A DNA stretch of 10,915 bases from contig CAAFNG010000037.1 in NCBI GenBank assembly GCA_900764225.1, forward strand, positions 1-10,915. The letters are read 5' to 3'. The notes under the pieces are model-generated. The model saw only the letters and a program-made list of their open reading frames with translations. It was not told the origin of the DNA and did not search any database. The position numbers and the translations under genes were made by a program. This DNA comes from Lachnospiraceae bacterium. Its GTDB lineage: Bacteria > Bacillota > Clostridia > Lachnospirales > Lachnospiraceae. This document shows positions 1 through 7,337 of the stretch, piece after piece (position 1 is the stretch's first letter; each line of letters begins with the position of its first letter).

Positions 1-1476
1 ATTGTATTTAATGCAGTTTCCATATATATTCAGGAAAATCTGACGAAGATGCAGCGGACTTCCGTAAACATATGGATATGAAATCGGTGAGCTGGAAGCT
101 TCTCTGTCAAAGTTCCATTGGAGACCGTTTTCATCTGCATGCTGTTTTATGATGGTAACAATCTCGATCGTCAGTTGGCTGAGATTTGTTTTTTTATGTG
201 CCAGGTGTACGGCATCGTCATCCAGTTTGCTCATTTGCAGAACATCATTAATAAGAGAGAGCAGATGATTTGCAGAAATCATGATCTTTTCATGATTTGA
301 GCGGAGAACATCCGGATCATCAAAATTAGCTTCGTTAATTTTCAGGAAACCAATGATTCCATTCAGCGGTGTTCGGATATCATGACTCATACTGGAAAGA
401 AATCTGCTTTTGGTTTCATTAGCCTGTTTGGTCTGAAGAACAGCATGTTCAAGCTGTCGATTCTTGTTTTCCAGATGTCTGGTATATTCCTCCTTCATAC
501 GAAGCTGTGCCTGCTGGGAAGTACGTTCTGTATGCCACTTCAACAGATGAAGAAGTGCGATAACGATTACACAGATAAAAAGAGTAAACAGCAGGGTCGC
601 AGGTGTGGAAGTAAATACGCTGCGTTCCGGAAGGTATGCGTAGATATAATAATTCTGGCTTTTTTCCATCAGACCGAAAGAACGTTGGAAAGAATTCTCC
701 GCATCCTGGGTATGGATAAGATTTTTACCTGTAGAATCCTTCATGATACGTTTCGTAATAGGAAGATCATTTGTGCTGGTACCGATCAGAGAATTGTTGT
801 TTGAAGCAATGATCTGATTTCCGGAGCTGATAATGATCGTGCCATCGTATTCCGGTACAAAACCGTTAACAAGGGAGATAATGCCGTTGTTAAAGGTGTG
901 GGCATATTCAGCAGAAGTCTGGAAGAATCCTACGATAATTCCCGGCTGATCGGAACGACTTATGGCTGCAACATCAATGTGCGATCTATTGTCAAAAGGA
1001 ATACGGATAGAATAATGTTTTTCTTTAAAACTGGCTACATCCAGAAGAGAAGGGGTATCAATCTCTGCCAGAATATCCGAAGTAGCTACACTGGTTGAGT
1101 TGTAATCGGCCAGGATTTTTCCGTCTGTATTTAAAAGTGCAATGCCGTTAAGATAACAGTTATCTGCGGAGTCTTTCAGCAGCTCTTCCTGGGAAAGATT
1201 CTGTGAGTGGTTGTTTTCATTATATAAAAGCCGCCAGCTTACATATTCCACACTTTCGGAAACGCGAAGAAGACTTTTTGACTCGGAGGCAAGGTCCCGC
1301 AGTTCGCTGCTGTTACATTGGTCTTTCAGATATTCAACAGTTGTATTTAGTTTTTTCTCAGCAGCGTTAAGATCTGCGGAGATGGCAATAAAAGATACGA
1401 TTGTCAGAATGACCAGACTGACAAATATTTCTATCAAGATATGATGTTTCCAGAAATTGATTTTTTTATTTTTCAT
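1..1476 (-). CDS. Membrane sensor histidine kinase, 3' end outside window
   Basis: Reading the minus strand from ATG at 1476 gives 492 open codons to the window edge. Visible order: a first membrane segment at about residues 13-32; an extracellular region at about 33-290 that looks like a double-Cache sensor; a second membrane segment at about 293-312; a coiled-coil linker at about 315-355; and a HisKA dimerisation domain with the H-box SHDIRTPLN, making His365 the likely autophosphorylation site. The N-box of the ATPase domain (NIYGNCIKYN, about 483-492) is reached at the edge, so the G1/G2 boxes and any receiver or HPt domain lie outside. The start overlaps the end of the upstream solute-binding gene by 11 bp, which indicates translational coupling and suggests the lipoprotein presents a ligand to this kinase. 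That partnership is inferred. The visible part has no stop or frameshift. It could be a plain or a hybrid kinase. Confidence 0.88.
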   Translation of the reverse strand, partial: MKNKKINFWKHHILIEIFVSLVILTIVSFIAISADLNAAEKKLNTTVEYLKDQCNSSELRDLASESKSLLRVSESVEYVSWRLLYNENNHSQNLSQEELLKDSADNCYLNGIALLNTDGKILADYNSTSVATSDILAEIDTPSLLDVASFKEKHYSIRIPFDNRSHIDVAAISRSDQPGIIVGFFQTSAEYAHTFNNGIISLVNGFVPEYDGTIIISSGNQIIASNNNSLIGTSTNDLPITKRIMKDSTGKNLIHTQDAENSFQRSFGLMEKSQNYYIYAYLPERSVFTSTPATLLFTLFICVIVIALLHLLKWHTERTSQQAQLRMKEEYTRHLENKNRQLEHAVLQTKQANETKSRFLSSMSHDIRTPLNGIIGFLKINEANFDDPDVLRSNHEKIMISANHLLSLINDVLQMSKLDDDAVHLAHKKTNLSQLTIEIVTIIKQHADENGLQWNFDREASSSPISYPYVYGSPLHLRQIFLNIYGNCIKYN

Positions 1477-2315
1477 AATTGTCACCCTTGTCATTCAGAT
1501 ACCTGTCCGGATCAGATAAGTACTTTTCTATGATTCTTCTGATTGTTCCGTCTTTACGCATTTCATCCAGAGTTTCTGAAAGCTCCTTATCAATACCGCG
1601 GGTATCATTTACACTGAAAGCAACTCCAAGTCCTACTGTAAGGAGTGGTTCGTCCAGAATGCGGAAGTTCAGACCGCTTTCGGACATAAACTGCTCAACG
1701 GAGGTATCATGGGCTGCCAGGGCATCCACATAGTCTTTGCTGGTCAGGATAAAGATAAGCTCTCTTTTCTGAACAGAGATCACTTTTTTTAATTCAGGCA
1801 GGGTACCGTTATGAGAACGAATGATATCTTCCGGTTTTGTGGTGGACTGCACTGATTTTGTCTTTGAGATCGGATAAAGTATGGATATCGCTGTCAGGAT
1901 TGACTGCGACTACCTGGTGGCTCTGCATATATGGACCTGCCCAGTTATACTCGGTTTCACAGCCATCCATGGTGAAAGAACTCCAGATACAATCAATCGC
2001 ACCGGTATCTACCAGGTCTTTCTTTTCTTCCCAGTTGATGATCTGAAATTCGGGCTGATATCCCATTCTTCCGAATGCTTCATCAGCGAGTTCGACGTCG
2101 ATGCCTGTGATATTTCCGTCTACATCCAGATAGGAGAACGGAGAGTAGGTATCACAGCCGATCGTGATAACCGGAAGTTTGCTGGTTTCCTGGGAGATAT
2201 CGGCGGAAGATGTGCCGCAGCCGCTTAAGAGAGGGGGCAGCAGGCAGACACTGCAGGATACGATCAGAAATTTATAGTGAAACATGTGTTTTGTTGCTTT
2301 TGGCTTTTTTAACAT
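1466..2315 (-). pseudogene. Extracellular solute-binding lipoprotein (SBP_bac_3), frameshifted
   Basis: Two minus-strand reading frames together encode one periplasmic-binding-protein-like (amino acid type, SBP family 3) protein. The first (2315 down to 1809) starts with a lipoprotein signal peptide with lipobox LLSGC (Cys33), followed by the typical opening VITIGCDTYSPFSYLDVDG and the GIDVELA motif. It shifts frame after DLKDKIS. The second frame continues as VQSTTKPEDIIRSHNG through the C-terminal lobe to a stop at 1466. Around 1850-1855 the minus strand reads ATCAGTGCAGTCC; adding one GT (ATCAGTGTGCAGTCC) restores a single 283-residue protein reading DKISVQSTTKPED, the spacing expected for the family. 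So a 2-nt loss in a GT repeat is the simplest explanation. The second fragment can only start at GTG with no visible ribosome binding site. The gene overlaps the histidine kinase start. A sequencing error cannot be excluded. Confidence 0.8.
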
Positions 2316-2336
2316 AATTGATGACGCCTTTGTTTG

Positions 2337-2365
2337 ATTATAACCTTAATTGCCTATATTCACAA
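2337..2365 (-). promoter_or_regulatory. Promoter of the lipoprotein / kinase operon
   Basis: On the minus strand, TTGTGA (2365-2360) and TATAAT (2342-2337) are separated by 17 bp. Transcription would start near 2330, giving a leader of about 15 nt that still contains a purine-rich AAAGGCG before the ATG at 2315. The -10 box is perfect and the -35 box is 4/6. Confidence 0.5.
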
Positions 2366-2422
2366 GGAGTTGTGGGAGAGGTGTGGGGGAATATTGCTGA
2401 ACAGTAAATGATTATAGCGGGA

Positions 2423-2573
2423 TTTTTTGTGAATAATGCGAACGTCTATTGAAGCAGGAAATTAATATCACTGTGACTGAGAGGGTTAACTGGTGCCGGA
2501 GGCAGACCGGGAACAGTTAAGGGAATTGTCTTTTTCTGGGTCTTTTTTGTGAACAATGTAAACTTTTATTGAA
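2423..2573 (+). repeat. 31-bp imperfect direct repeat spaced exactly 120 bp
   Basis: Positions 2423-2453 and 2543-2573 agree at 26 of 31 positions. Both begin TTTTTTGTGAA and end TATTGAA. The second copy runs into the -35 box (TTGAAA, 2569-2574) of the riboswitch promoter. The first copy has no recognisable -10 behind it. A TTGTGAATA sequence also forms the -35 region of the divergent lipoprotein promoter on the minus strand. This could be a binding site for a shared regulator or the leftovers of a promoter duplication; the sequence does not decide. Confidence 0.55.
2486..2520. other. Strong interrupted dyad (possible hairpin)
   Basis: TTAACTG (2486-2492) and CAGTTAA (2514-2520) are perfectly complementary. 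Inside them CCGG (2496-2499) pairs with CCGG (2507-2510), with a 3/3-nt internal loop and a 7-nt apical loop. T-rich sequence follows only about 10 nt later, so it is a poor classical terminator. It lies between the two copies of the 31-bp repeat and upstream of the riboswitch promoter. Function unknown. Confidence 0.4.
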
Positions 2574-2598
2574 AAGACAGGTTACAATGAGCTATAAT
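2569..2598 (+). promoter_or_regulatory. Promoter of the c-di-GMP riboswitch transcript
   Basis: TTGAAA (2569-2574) and a perfect TATAAT (2593-2598) are 18 bp apart. Transcription would begin near 2605, a few bases before the riboswitch aptamer, as expected for a leader starting with the aptamer. Confidence 0.7.
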
Positions 2599-2611
2599 AG
2601 TCTTTGAAAAA

Positions 2612-2705
2612 TAGAGAATAAAAGGCAAAGCAGTCGAAAGATTGCGACGCAAAGCTATAGGGCCTGTAAAATGGCAGCCAGTTGCAGAATGTTAAGTGGA
2701 TATTT
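2612..2705 (+). promoter_or_regulatory. c-di-GMP-I riboswitch (GEMM-I)
   Basis: The leader carries the GEMM-I signature in order. GGCAAAGC at 2624-2631 opens a hairpin closed by a GAAA tetraloop (GCAGTC / GATTGC around 2635-2639). The nearly invariant GACGCAAAGC follows at 2646-2655. GGCC at 2661-2664 can pair back to the first GGC. The second hairpin TGGCAGCCAGTTGCA (2672-2686) has the expected tetraloop-receptor look. Members of this class bind cyclic di-GMP. It sits between a good promoter and an intrinsic terminator, upstream of a diguanylate cyclase gene, so it probably controls transcription of that gene according to c-di-GMP level. The aptamer ends are approximate. Confidence 0.9.
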
Positions 2706-2743
2706 AGAGAGAGAAGATTTCACTGACTGAGTTTATAATACGA

Positions 2744-2792
2744 GCATGCACTATAGTAAAAAAGAGATACTACCATAGTGCATGTATTTTTT
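2744..2792 (+). terminator. Riboswitch-controlled intrinsic terminator
   Basis: CATGCACTAT (2745-2754) pairs perfectly with ATAGTGCATG (2775-2784). Three more pairs follow toward the loop after one mismatch, and the 3' side runs into TTTTTT (2787-2792). It lies between the c-di-GMP aptamer and the cyclase coding region, so it should act as the expression platform. Confidence 0.85.
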
Positions 2793-2882
2793 GCTTACAG
2801 TAGCTTAACTGAATATAGCACTTCAGGAAAGTATTACATTAAGCATGGAAATCCATAACAGGAATTCCTTTGTTATATGTGA

Positions 2883-2891
2883 TGCTATAAT
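2883..2891 (+). promoter_or_regulatory. Possible extended -10 promoter downstream of the riboswitch
   Basis: TGCTATAAT has a TGn extension plus a perfect -10 hexamer, with no convincing -35. Transcription would start near 2898, only about 25 nt before the preferred cyclase start at 2923. If active it would bypass riboswitch control. It could be chance in AT-rich DNA. Confidence 0.35.
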
Positions 2892-2922
2892 ATGGAAGAA
2901 CACAGGCTGGCAGGGAGCAGAG

Positions 2923-4359
2923 ATGCGAAAGAAAGGAAAATATAATAAAAAAAGAAAACTGAACAGGGTCGTTAAAGTTATTCTTCTTGCAGTTGGGATT
3001 ATTCTTGTGGCATTGTTGATTCAAACGGAGATCCTTAATATGATCAATAACCGTAATATTTCGAAAACATCAGAGGTTTTGCTGGATCGTGTTGTCAACG
3101 TGATCGAGAAGAATGAGGAATCGGAGAAAGATATGGTCGAAGATCTGAAAAGCGATTATATTATCCGTGCGAAGGCGGTTGCCTATATTCTCAATGCAAA
3201 GCCGGAGGCGGGTGAAAGAGCCTCTGAGCTGAAAAAAATCGCAAAGCTGATGGATGTAGATGAAATTCATCTTTTTGATTCGACGGGAACTATATATGGC
3301 GGAACAATACCAAGATATTATGGATTCAGCTTTGACTCTGGAGAACAGATATCTTATTTTAAACCAATGCTGACAGACAAGAAGCTTACCATGTGCCAGG
3401 ACATTACGCCGAATACATCGGAGGGTAAAGAGATGATGTATGCAATGACCTGGGATGAAACAGGCTCATATATGGTTCAGGTTGGTATTAAACCGGTGCG
3501 TCTGATGAAAGAACTGAAGCAGAATGAGATACCGGCGCTCATTGATAATATGCCGGCATATGAGGGAATCCGCATATATGTGGCAGAAAAGAAAACTGGT
3601 GAGATATACGGAGCGACAGATTCTTCGGAAATAGGGAAAAAACTGGATGATCTTGGAATCATTAAACAGGGTGATGACGAAGATACGTTGTTTACAGAGG
3701 TAAACTGGACCGATGGCGTGAAGTACCGATGCACCTTCCGGATAGTAGGAGACTATGCAGTGGGTGTTGTCTGTTCAACAGAAATGAATCGTGAGATGAA
3801 TATGATCGCGCTGGTGATCGTTGGTGTATATCTTCTTCTGGCGGCAGTCTGGATTATTTACATGTTTGTGAAAGTGGTAAAATCTAATATAGATGAGCTT
3901 ACTCAGTGCCTGAATCGAAGAGTTTATGAAAAGGATATTAAAAAAATGTCCATAAGATCCGAGTTTGTTTACGCAGCGATGGATGTAAATGGGATGAAAT
4001 GTGTGAATGATACGCAGGGACATGCAGCCGGGGACGAACTGATTCAGGGAGCGGCAGAATGTATGCGGCAGTGTTTCGGAAAATATGGAAAGGTTTACCG
4101 GACCGGCGGAGATGAATTTGTAAGCATTATTTTTGTAAATGAGGATAAGCTGAAGGAAATTCGGGAAACGTTTGAAAAAACGGTAAGTGACTGGAAGGGA
4201 GAACTGGTGAATTCTATTACGATATCAAGCGGATATGTATATTCGAAGGAAAAAGAATGGAGATCGCTTGAGGAAATCTCCAGAGAAGCAGATATCAGAA
4301 TGTATCAGGCAAAAGAGAAATATTATACTTGCTCCGGAAAAGAAAGAAGAAAACGGTAA
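2923..4359 (+). CDS. Membrane diguanylate cyclase (Cache-like sensor + GGDEF)
   Basis: A 478-residue protein that should make cyclic di-GMP from two GTP. It has a short basic N-terminus, a membrane segment at about residues 16-33, an extracellular region at about 35-290 resembling a double-Cache ligand sensor, a second membrane segment at about 294-316, and a cytoplasmic GGDEF domain from about 323 to 470. The domain is intact: LTQCLNRR opening, DVNGMKCVND with metal and base-binding residues, GHAAGDELI, and RTGGDEF at 393-399. The RxxD inhibitory site that would lie at 386-389 reads GKYG, so product inhibition is not expected. An in-frame ATG at 2845 would add 26 residues, but its ribosome site is weak and the extra segment looks non-coding. 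ATG 2923 follows AGGGAG at 5 nt and is preferred. The gene lies behind the c-di-GMP riboswitch and ends at the parS-bearing terminator. Confidence 0.9.
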   Translation: MRKKGKYNKKRKLNRVVKVILLAVGIILVALLIQTEILNMINNRNISKTSEVLLDRVVNVIEKNEESEKDMVEDLKSDYIIRAKAVAYILNAKPEAGERASELKKIAKLMDVDEIHLFDSTGTIYGGTIPRYYGFSFDSGEQISYFKPMLTDKKLTMCQDITPNTSEGKEMMYAMTWDETGSYMVQVGIKPVRLMKELKQNEIPALIDNMPAYEGIRIYVAEKKTGEIYGATDSSEIGKKLDDLGIIKQGDDEDTLFTEVNWTDGVKYRCTFRIVGDYAVGVVCSTEMNREMNMIALVIVGVYLLLAAVWIIYMFVKVVKSNIDELTQCLNRRVYEKDIKKMSIRSEFVYAAMDVNGMKCVNDTQGHAAGDELIQGAAECMRQCFGKYGKVYRTGGDEFVSIIFVNEDKLKEIRETFEKTVSDWKGELVNSITISSGYVYSKEKEWRSLEEISREADIRMYQAKEKYYTCSGKERRKR

Positions 4360-4369
4360 GAGCAGAATA

Positions 4370-4423
4370 AAAGAGCCGGAAGGTGAAATTGTTTCACGTG
4401 AAACATTCGCCTTCCGGCTTTTT
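4370..4423. terminator. Bidirectional terminator between convergent c-di-GMP genes
   Basis: GCCGGAAGGTGAA (4375-4387) pairs with TTCGCCTTCCGGC (4406-4418), with one G-U wobble. The hairpin is capped by the self-complementary 16-mer at 4390-4405 across a 2-nt bulge. TTTTT (4419-4423) follows on the plus strand, and the complement of AATAAAA precedes it, giving a U-tract for minus-strand transcripts as well. It lies 15 bp past the cyclase stop and just beyond the HD-GYP gene's 3' end (4450). Confidence 0.85.
4390..4405. other. parS: parS site (ParB/Spo0J binding, chromosome segregation)
   Basis: TGTTTCACGTGAAACA is a perfect 16-bp palindrome and matches the conserved bacterial parS consensus (B. 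subtilis type TGTTNCACGTGAAACA, also the Streptomyces GTTTCACGTGAAAC core) at every defined position. ParB loads here, spreads, and helps segregate the origin and recruit SMC. For one specific 16-mer in about 10.9 kb the chance expectation is about 2.5 in a million. The site is intergenic, in the loop of the bidirectional terminator. Known parS sites cluster near oriC, so the window is probably origin-proximal; ParB itself is not in the window. Alternative: simply the inner arm of the terminator. Confidence 0.82.
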
Positions 4424-4449
4424 CTGTATCTGAAAAAGTATCCTCAAGA

Positions 4450-7275
4450 TTACTGCTTTGGAGCCTTTTCGCTCATGGATATGTATTCATAAGTTGGACG
4501 AAAATCATGATCTGTGCACAGGCGATAATATTGAAGGAAAATACGTTCCATAATATTTGGAATTTTTGTTTCAATAGGCTCAAATAATATAATGAGATAC
4601 TGCATGGAACTGTAACGCGTACAGATATCTACCCGCCGGATTTTCTGGCGGATTGACTGTTCCATATATTCCAGAGCCTGTTCGATCGCTTCAATATCAG
4701 GCAATGTACCTGAGGCAGTTGTCATAGTAACCATTACAAGATAGCAGTGGCATTGACTGCGGATCATAAGCTGACTGAGATATTCATAGTGTCGGGCAAA
4801 ATCACGGTAATTCAGATCAAGTGCACCATGATAGCTGCCACTCTGACGGAGTGAATCTGCGATCAGATTAAGATCTTTGCCTACGCTGGAAATGGATATG
4901 TCTTTTCGTTCTATCAGCTGATAGAAGAAGAACTGGTTTTTTCCATTTTGTTTCACGTAGTACAGAGCCTTGTCTGCTTTGAGATAGCAGTCCTCAAAGG
5001 AATCTTCAGAGGCACACATACATAATCCTGCGGAAATTGTTGCACATTGGATTTCTACGTCATTTTTTACAAGAGAATGGAATTCCTGGAAAAGCTTTTT
5101 AAGCTTTTCAGAAACAGAATCGTGAGTAACATCCGGCATAAAGAGTAGGAACTCATCACCACCAAGACGGCAGGCAATTCCGTTTTCGGTATAGTGGGTG
5201 AGCATATTGCCAAGAAGTTTGAGTGCTCTGTCACCGGCAGTATGGCCGTAGATATCGTTGATTTTTTTGAGGTTGTCCATATCAAGGAATACCAGACATC
5301 CGTTGTGTTGCTGCATAAGTTCTGCAGTAAGTCGTTCGCCAAGGTTTCGCATAGGAAGGCCTGTAAGAAAGTCATAATTTTTGGAATCTTCCTGAGCTTT
5401 TATGGTGGTTACAACGTCAGAGATGAATTTGCTGACAGTAAGCTGCATATCTGGAAAATTATAGGAATCGGCAGCTGCGGAATCAGAATCCCACACAGGA
5501 AGTCGATTTTCATCCATCAGCTTCAGGAAAATATCTGTGATTTTCGGATCGAATTGCAGGCCGCGGTTCTTGCGGATTTCTTCGTAAATAACATCTTGCG
5601 GAAGAGAATTTCGGTAAATACGCCTGGAATTCATGGCATCGTAGCTGTCTGCCATTGCCACGATCCGGGCATGAATCGGAATTTTCTCACCGGAAAGACC
5701 GTCAGGATAGCCTTTGCCATCGTAGCGTTCGTGATGGCTTCTGGTGACTGCAATAACATTAGGAATAAGAGTAACATCTTTAAGAATCTCAGCACCTATC
5801 ACGGTATGGCGTTTGATGAGACTGTATTCCTCATCTGTAAGCCGGGAAGGTTTGTTCAGGATTGAATCAGGAATACCAATTTTACCGATGTCGTGAAGAT
5901 AGGCTGAATGCTTCAGATTCTGTACTTCTTCGGGTGCCCAGCCAAGTTCTTCGGCAATCAGAGCAGAATATTCGGCAACACGATAGGAGTGTCCTCTTGT
6001 ATATTCATTCTTTGCTTCGATTGTTGTGGAAAGTGTCTGCATCATTTGCAGAGACATTTTTTCTGTCTGTTTTTTATTCTTTTCAATTTCAGTCCGGCGG
6101 CGAAGGCGCTCGATATCCTGGATTTTTTTCATGGTGCGTACAATGTTGACAAAAAGCAGGACAAGCATTCCGATTCCTATAAAAAGACCGGAGATAGAAA
6201 CTACGAAATACATGGAAACTACTTCGATCAAGATGCACAGAATGGAAAACATAAGTCCCAGAAGCAGCAGGTGATCCGCACCATTGCTTGTGGTTTTCAT
6301 GTAGCGGAAAAGCTGTATAAACACGATCAGAAGCGTACATGCCAGAATGATCTGACCGGCAGGAAGCGTTTCGATGTAGTCTGCTTTGCGCGTAATTGCC
6401 AGAACGGAACAGACTGTGAAATTGAAGATCGCGATCCATCCGATGCAGGCATACAGCTTATGATGAATGTGCTTCTGGATACTGTCTGCGTAAAGTACAA
6501 CAGGAATCGGACTCAACATGATCATGATAAAACATAAGGAACTTAAGGATGACGCGTTGGAAACCAGAAGCTGACGCATTTTTGATTCCCCGATCATCCA
6601 TACAGAGCCCATGACCATACACCAGCCGAGATATTCCATGTCAAAATTTGTCCGGTAAACGATTCCCAGGGCAAAGCTGAACAGAATCGTGACAATACCG
6701 GCGAACAGAATAAAAAACGCGATAAAAGTTTCCGGGCCATGATCGTTGAAGATTGACAGCCAGATGTCTGTTTTGTCACCGCAGTAAACCGTATTGACTA
6801 CGCCGGAATAGTTGGAAGTGTAGGTTGTCAGTTCGATGCGGAGTTCTTTGCCCGAGTCGTCAGAAGATACAGGGCAGAATATGTACCGGCTGGCAGAATT
6901 TTTGCCTGCGAGGCGTGTCTCCTTTGTGCTGTAGCTGACACGTAGATCATTGTCTACATAAAGCTTCACATCCTGCAGAGAGGAGCGAAGCGCAATGGAG
7001 GATTCGTTCAGATCGTCCGGAAGCTGTGAGACAAGAACCATAGTCTCACCTTTCGGAATGTCATATCTGCCGGGGACGGAGATCTCCTCACTGGTTCCGT
7101 CGGGCTTCTCCCATGTGAAGGCTCCGGTATAGACAACAGAATTGGGAGCATTCTCTATGGCACGTTCGTTTTTACCAAAGAACTGCATGAAAAGAAACCA
7201 GCCGAAAATGGCGACCATCAGAATATAAAAGAAGTATCGTTTCCCTTTTCCAAGGGCGAAGAATTTTTCTCTCAT
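4450..7275 (-). CDS. Membrane HD-GYP + GGDEF protein with degenerate C-terminal GGDEF-like domain
   Basis: A 941-residue c-di-GMP turnover protein. Order: membrane anchor at about 14-32; extracellular beta-rich domain at about 45-170, like the sensory region of 7TMR-DISM proteins; about seven membrane helices at 182-380; coiled coil at 382-410; and an HD-GYP phosphodiesterase domain at about 412-590. The HD-GYP domain has HDIGKIGIPD (His461/Asp462), HHERYDGKGYPDGL (GYP at 522-524) and MADSYDAM, all expected metal and signature residues. An intact GGDEF domain at about 634-785 has DMDNLKKINDIYGHTAGD and RLGGDEF (705-709) but no RxxD inhibitory site (696-699 reads TENG). Residues about 800-935 look like another cyclase fold with RYSSMQYLIIL where RxGGDEF would stand, so catalytically dead. 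The HD-GYP part should hydrolyse c-di-GMP to GMP or pGpG; the GGDEF could synthesise it or bind GTP. ATG 7275 has AAGGAGGGA 6 nt upstream. Convergent with the cyclase. Confidence 0.92.
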   Translation of the reverse strand: MREKFFALGKGKRYFFYILMVAIFGWFLFMQFFGKNERAIENAPNSVVYTGAFTWEKPDGTSEEISVPGRYDIPKGETMVLVSQLPDDLNESSIALRSSLQDVKLYVDNDLRVSYSTKETRLAGKNSASRYIFCPVSSDDSGKELRIELTTYTSNYSGVVNTVYCGDKTDIWLSIFNDHGPETFIAFFILFAGIVTILFSFALGIVYRTNFDMEYLGWCMVMGSVWMIGESKMRQLLVSNASSLSSLCFIMIMLSPIPVVLYADSIQKHIHHKLYACIGWIAIFNFTVCSVLAITRKADYIETLPAGQIILACTLLIVFIQLFRYMKTTSNGADHLLLLGLMFSILCILIEVVSMYFVVSISGLFIGIGMLVLLFVNIVRTMKKIQDIERLRRRTEIEKNKKQTEKMSLQMMQTLSTTIEAKNEYTRGHSYRVAEYSALIAEELGWAPEEVQNLKHSAYLHDIGKIGIPDSILNKPSRLTDEEYSLIKRHTVIGAEILKDVTLIPNVIAVTRSHHERYDGKGYPDGLSGEKIPIHARIVAMADSYDAMNSRRIYRNSLPQDVIYEEIRKNRGLQFDPKITDIFLKLMDENRLPVWDSDSAAADSYNFPDMQLTVSKFISDVVTTIKAQEDSKNYDFLTGLPMRNLGERLTAELMQQHNGCLVFLDMDNLKKINDIYGHTAGDRALKLLGNMLTHYTENGIACRLGGDEFLLFMPDVTHDSVSEKLKKLFQEFHSLVKNDVEIQCATISAGLCMCASEDSFEDCYLKADKALYYVKQNGKNQFFFYQLIERKDISISSVGKDLNLIADSLRQSGSYHGALDLNYRDFARHYEYLSQLMIRSQCHCYLVMVTMTTASGTLPDIEAIEQALEYMEQSIRQKIRRVDICTRYSSMQYLIILFEPIETKIPNIMERIFLQYYRLCTDHDFRPTYEYISMSEKAPKQ

Positions 7276-7337
7276 GTAAATCCCTCCTTGAAATGAGGCG
7301 GTGTCATAAGTGCTGCATATGTAATTTTTGTAAAAAT

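Noticed and set aside
382..804. Plus-strand frame opposite the histidine kinase
   Set aside because: The minus strand encodes the H-box and N-box kinase continuously through this region; the plus product is rich in Cys/Lys with no family resemblance.
1466..2315. Programmed ribosomal frameshift in the SBP gene
   Set aside because: No slippery heptamer or downstream pseudoknot is evident at the junction; simple loss of a GT unit explains it better.
2845..2922. 26-residue N-terminal extension of the cyclase from ATG 2845
   Set aside because: Weak ribosome site, atypical residues before the membrane segment, and a good AGGGAG-ATG at 2923; kept only as an alternative start.
5194..5865. Long plus-strand open frame inside the HD-GYP gene (also 5862-6149 and 5908-6537)
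   Set aside because: These are antisense shadows of a clearly coding minus-strand gene with intact HD-GYP and GGDEF motifs; the translated products have no recognisable domain and no ribosome sites.
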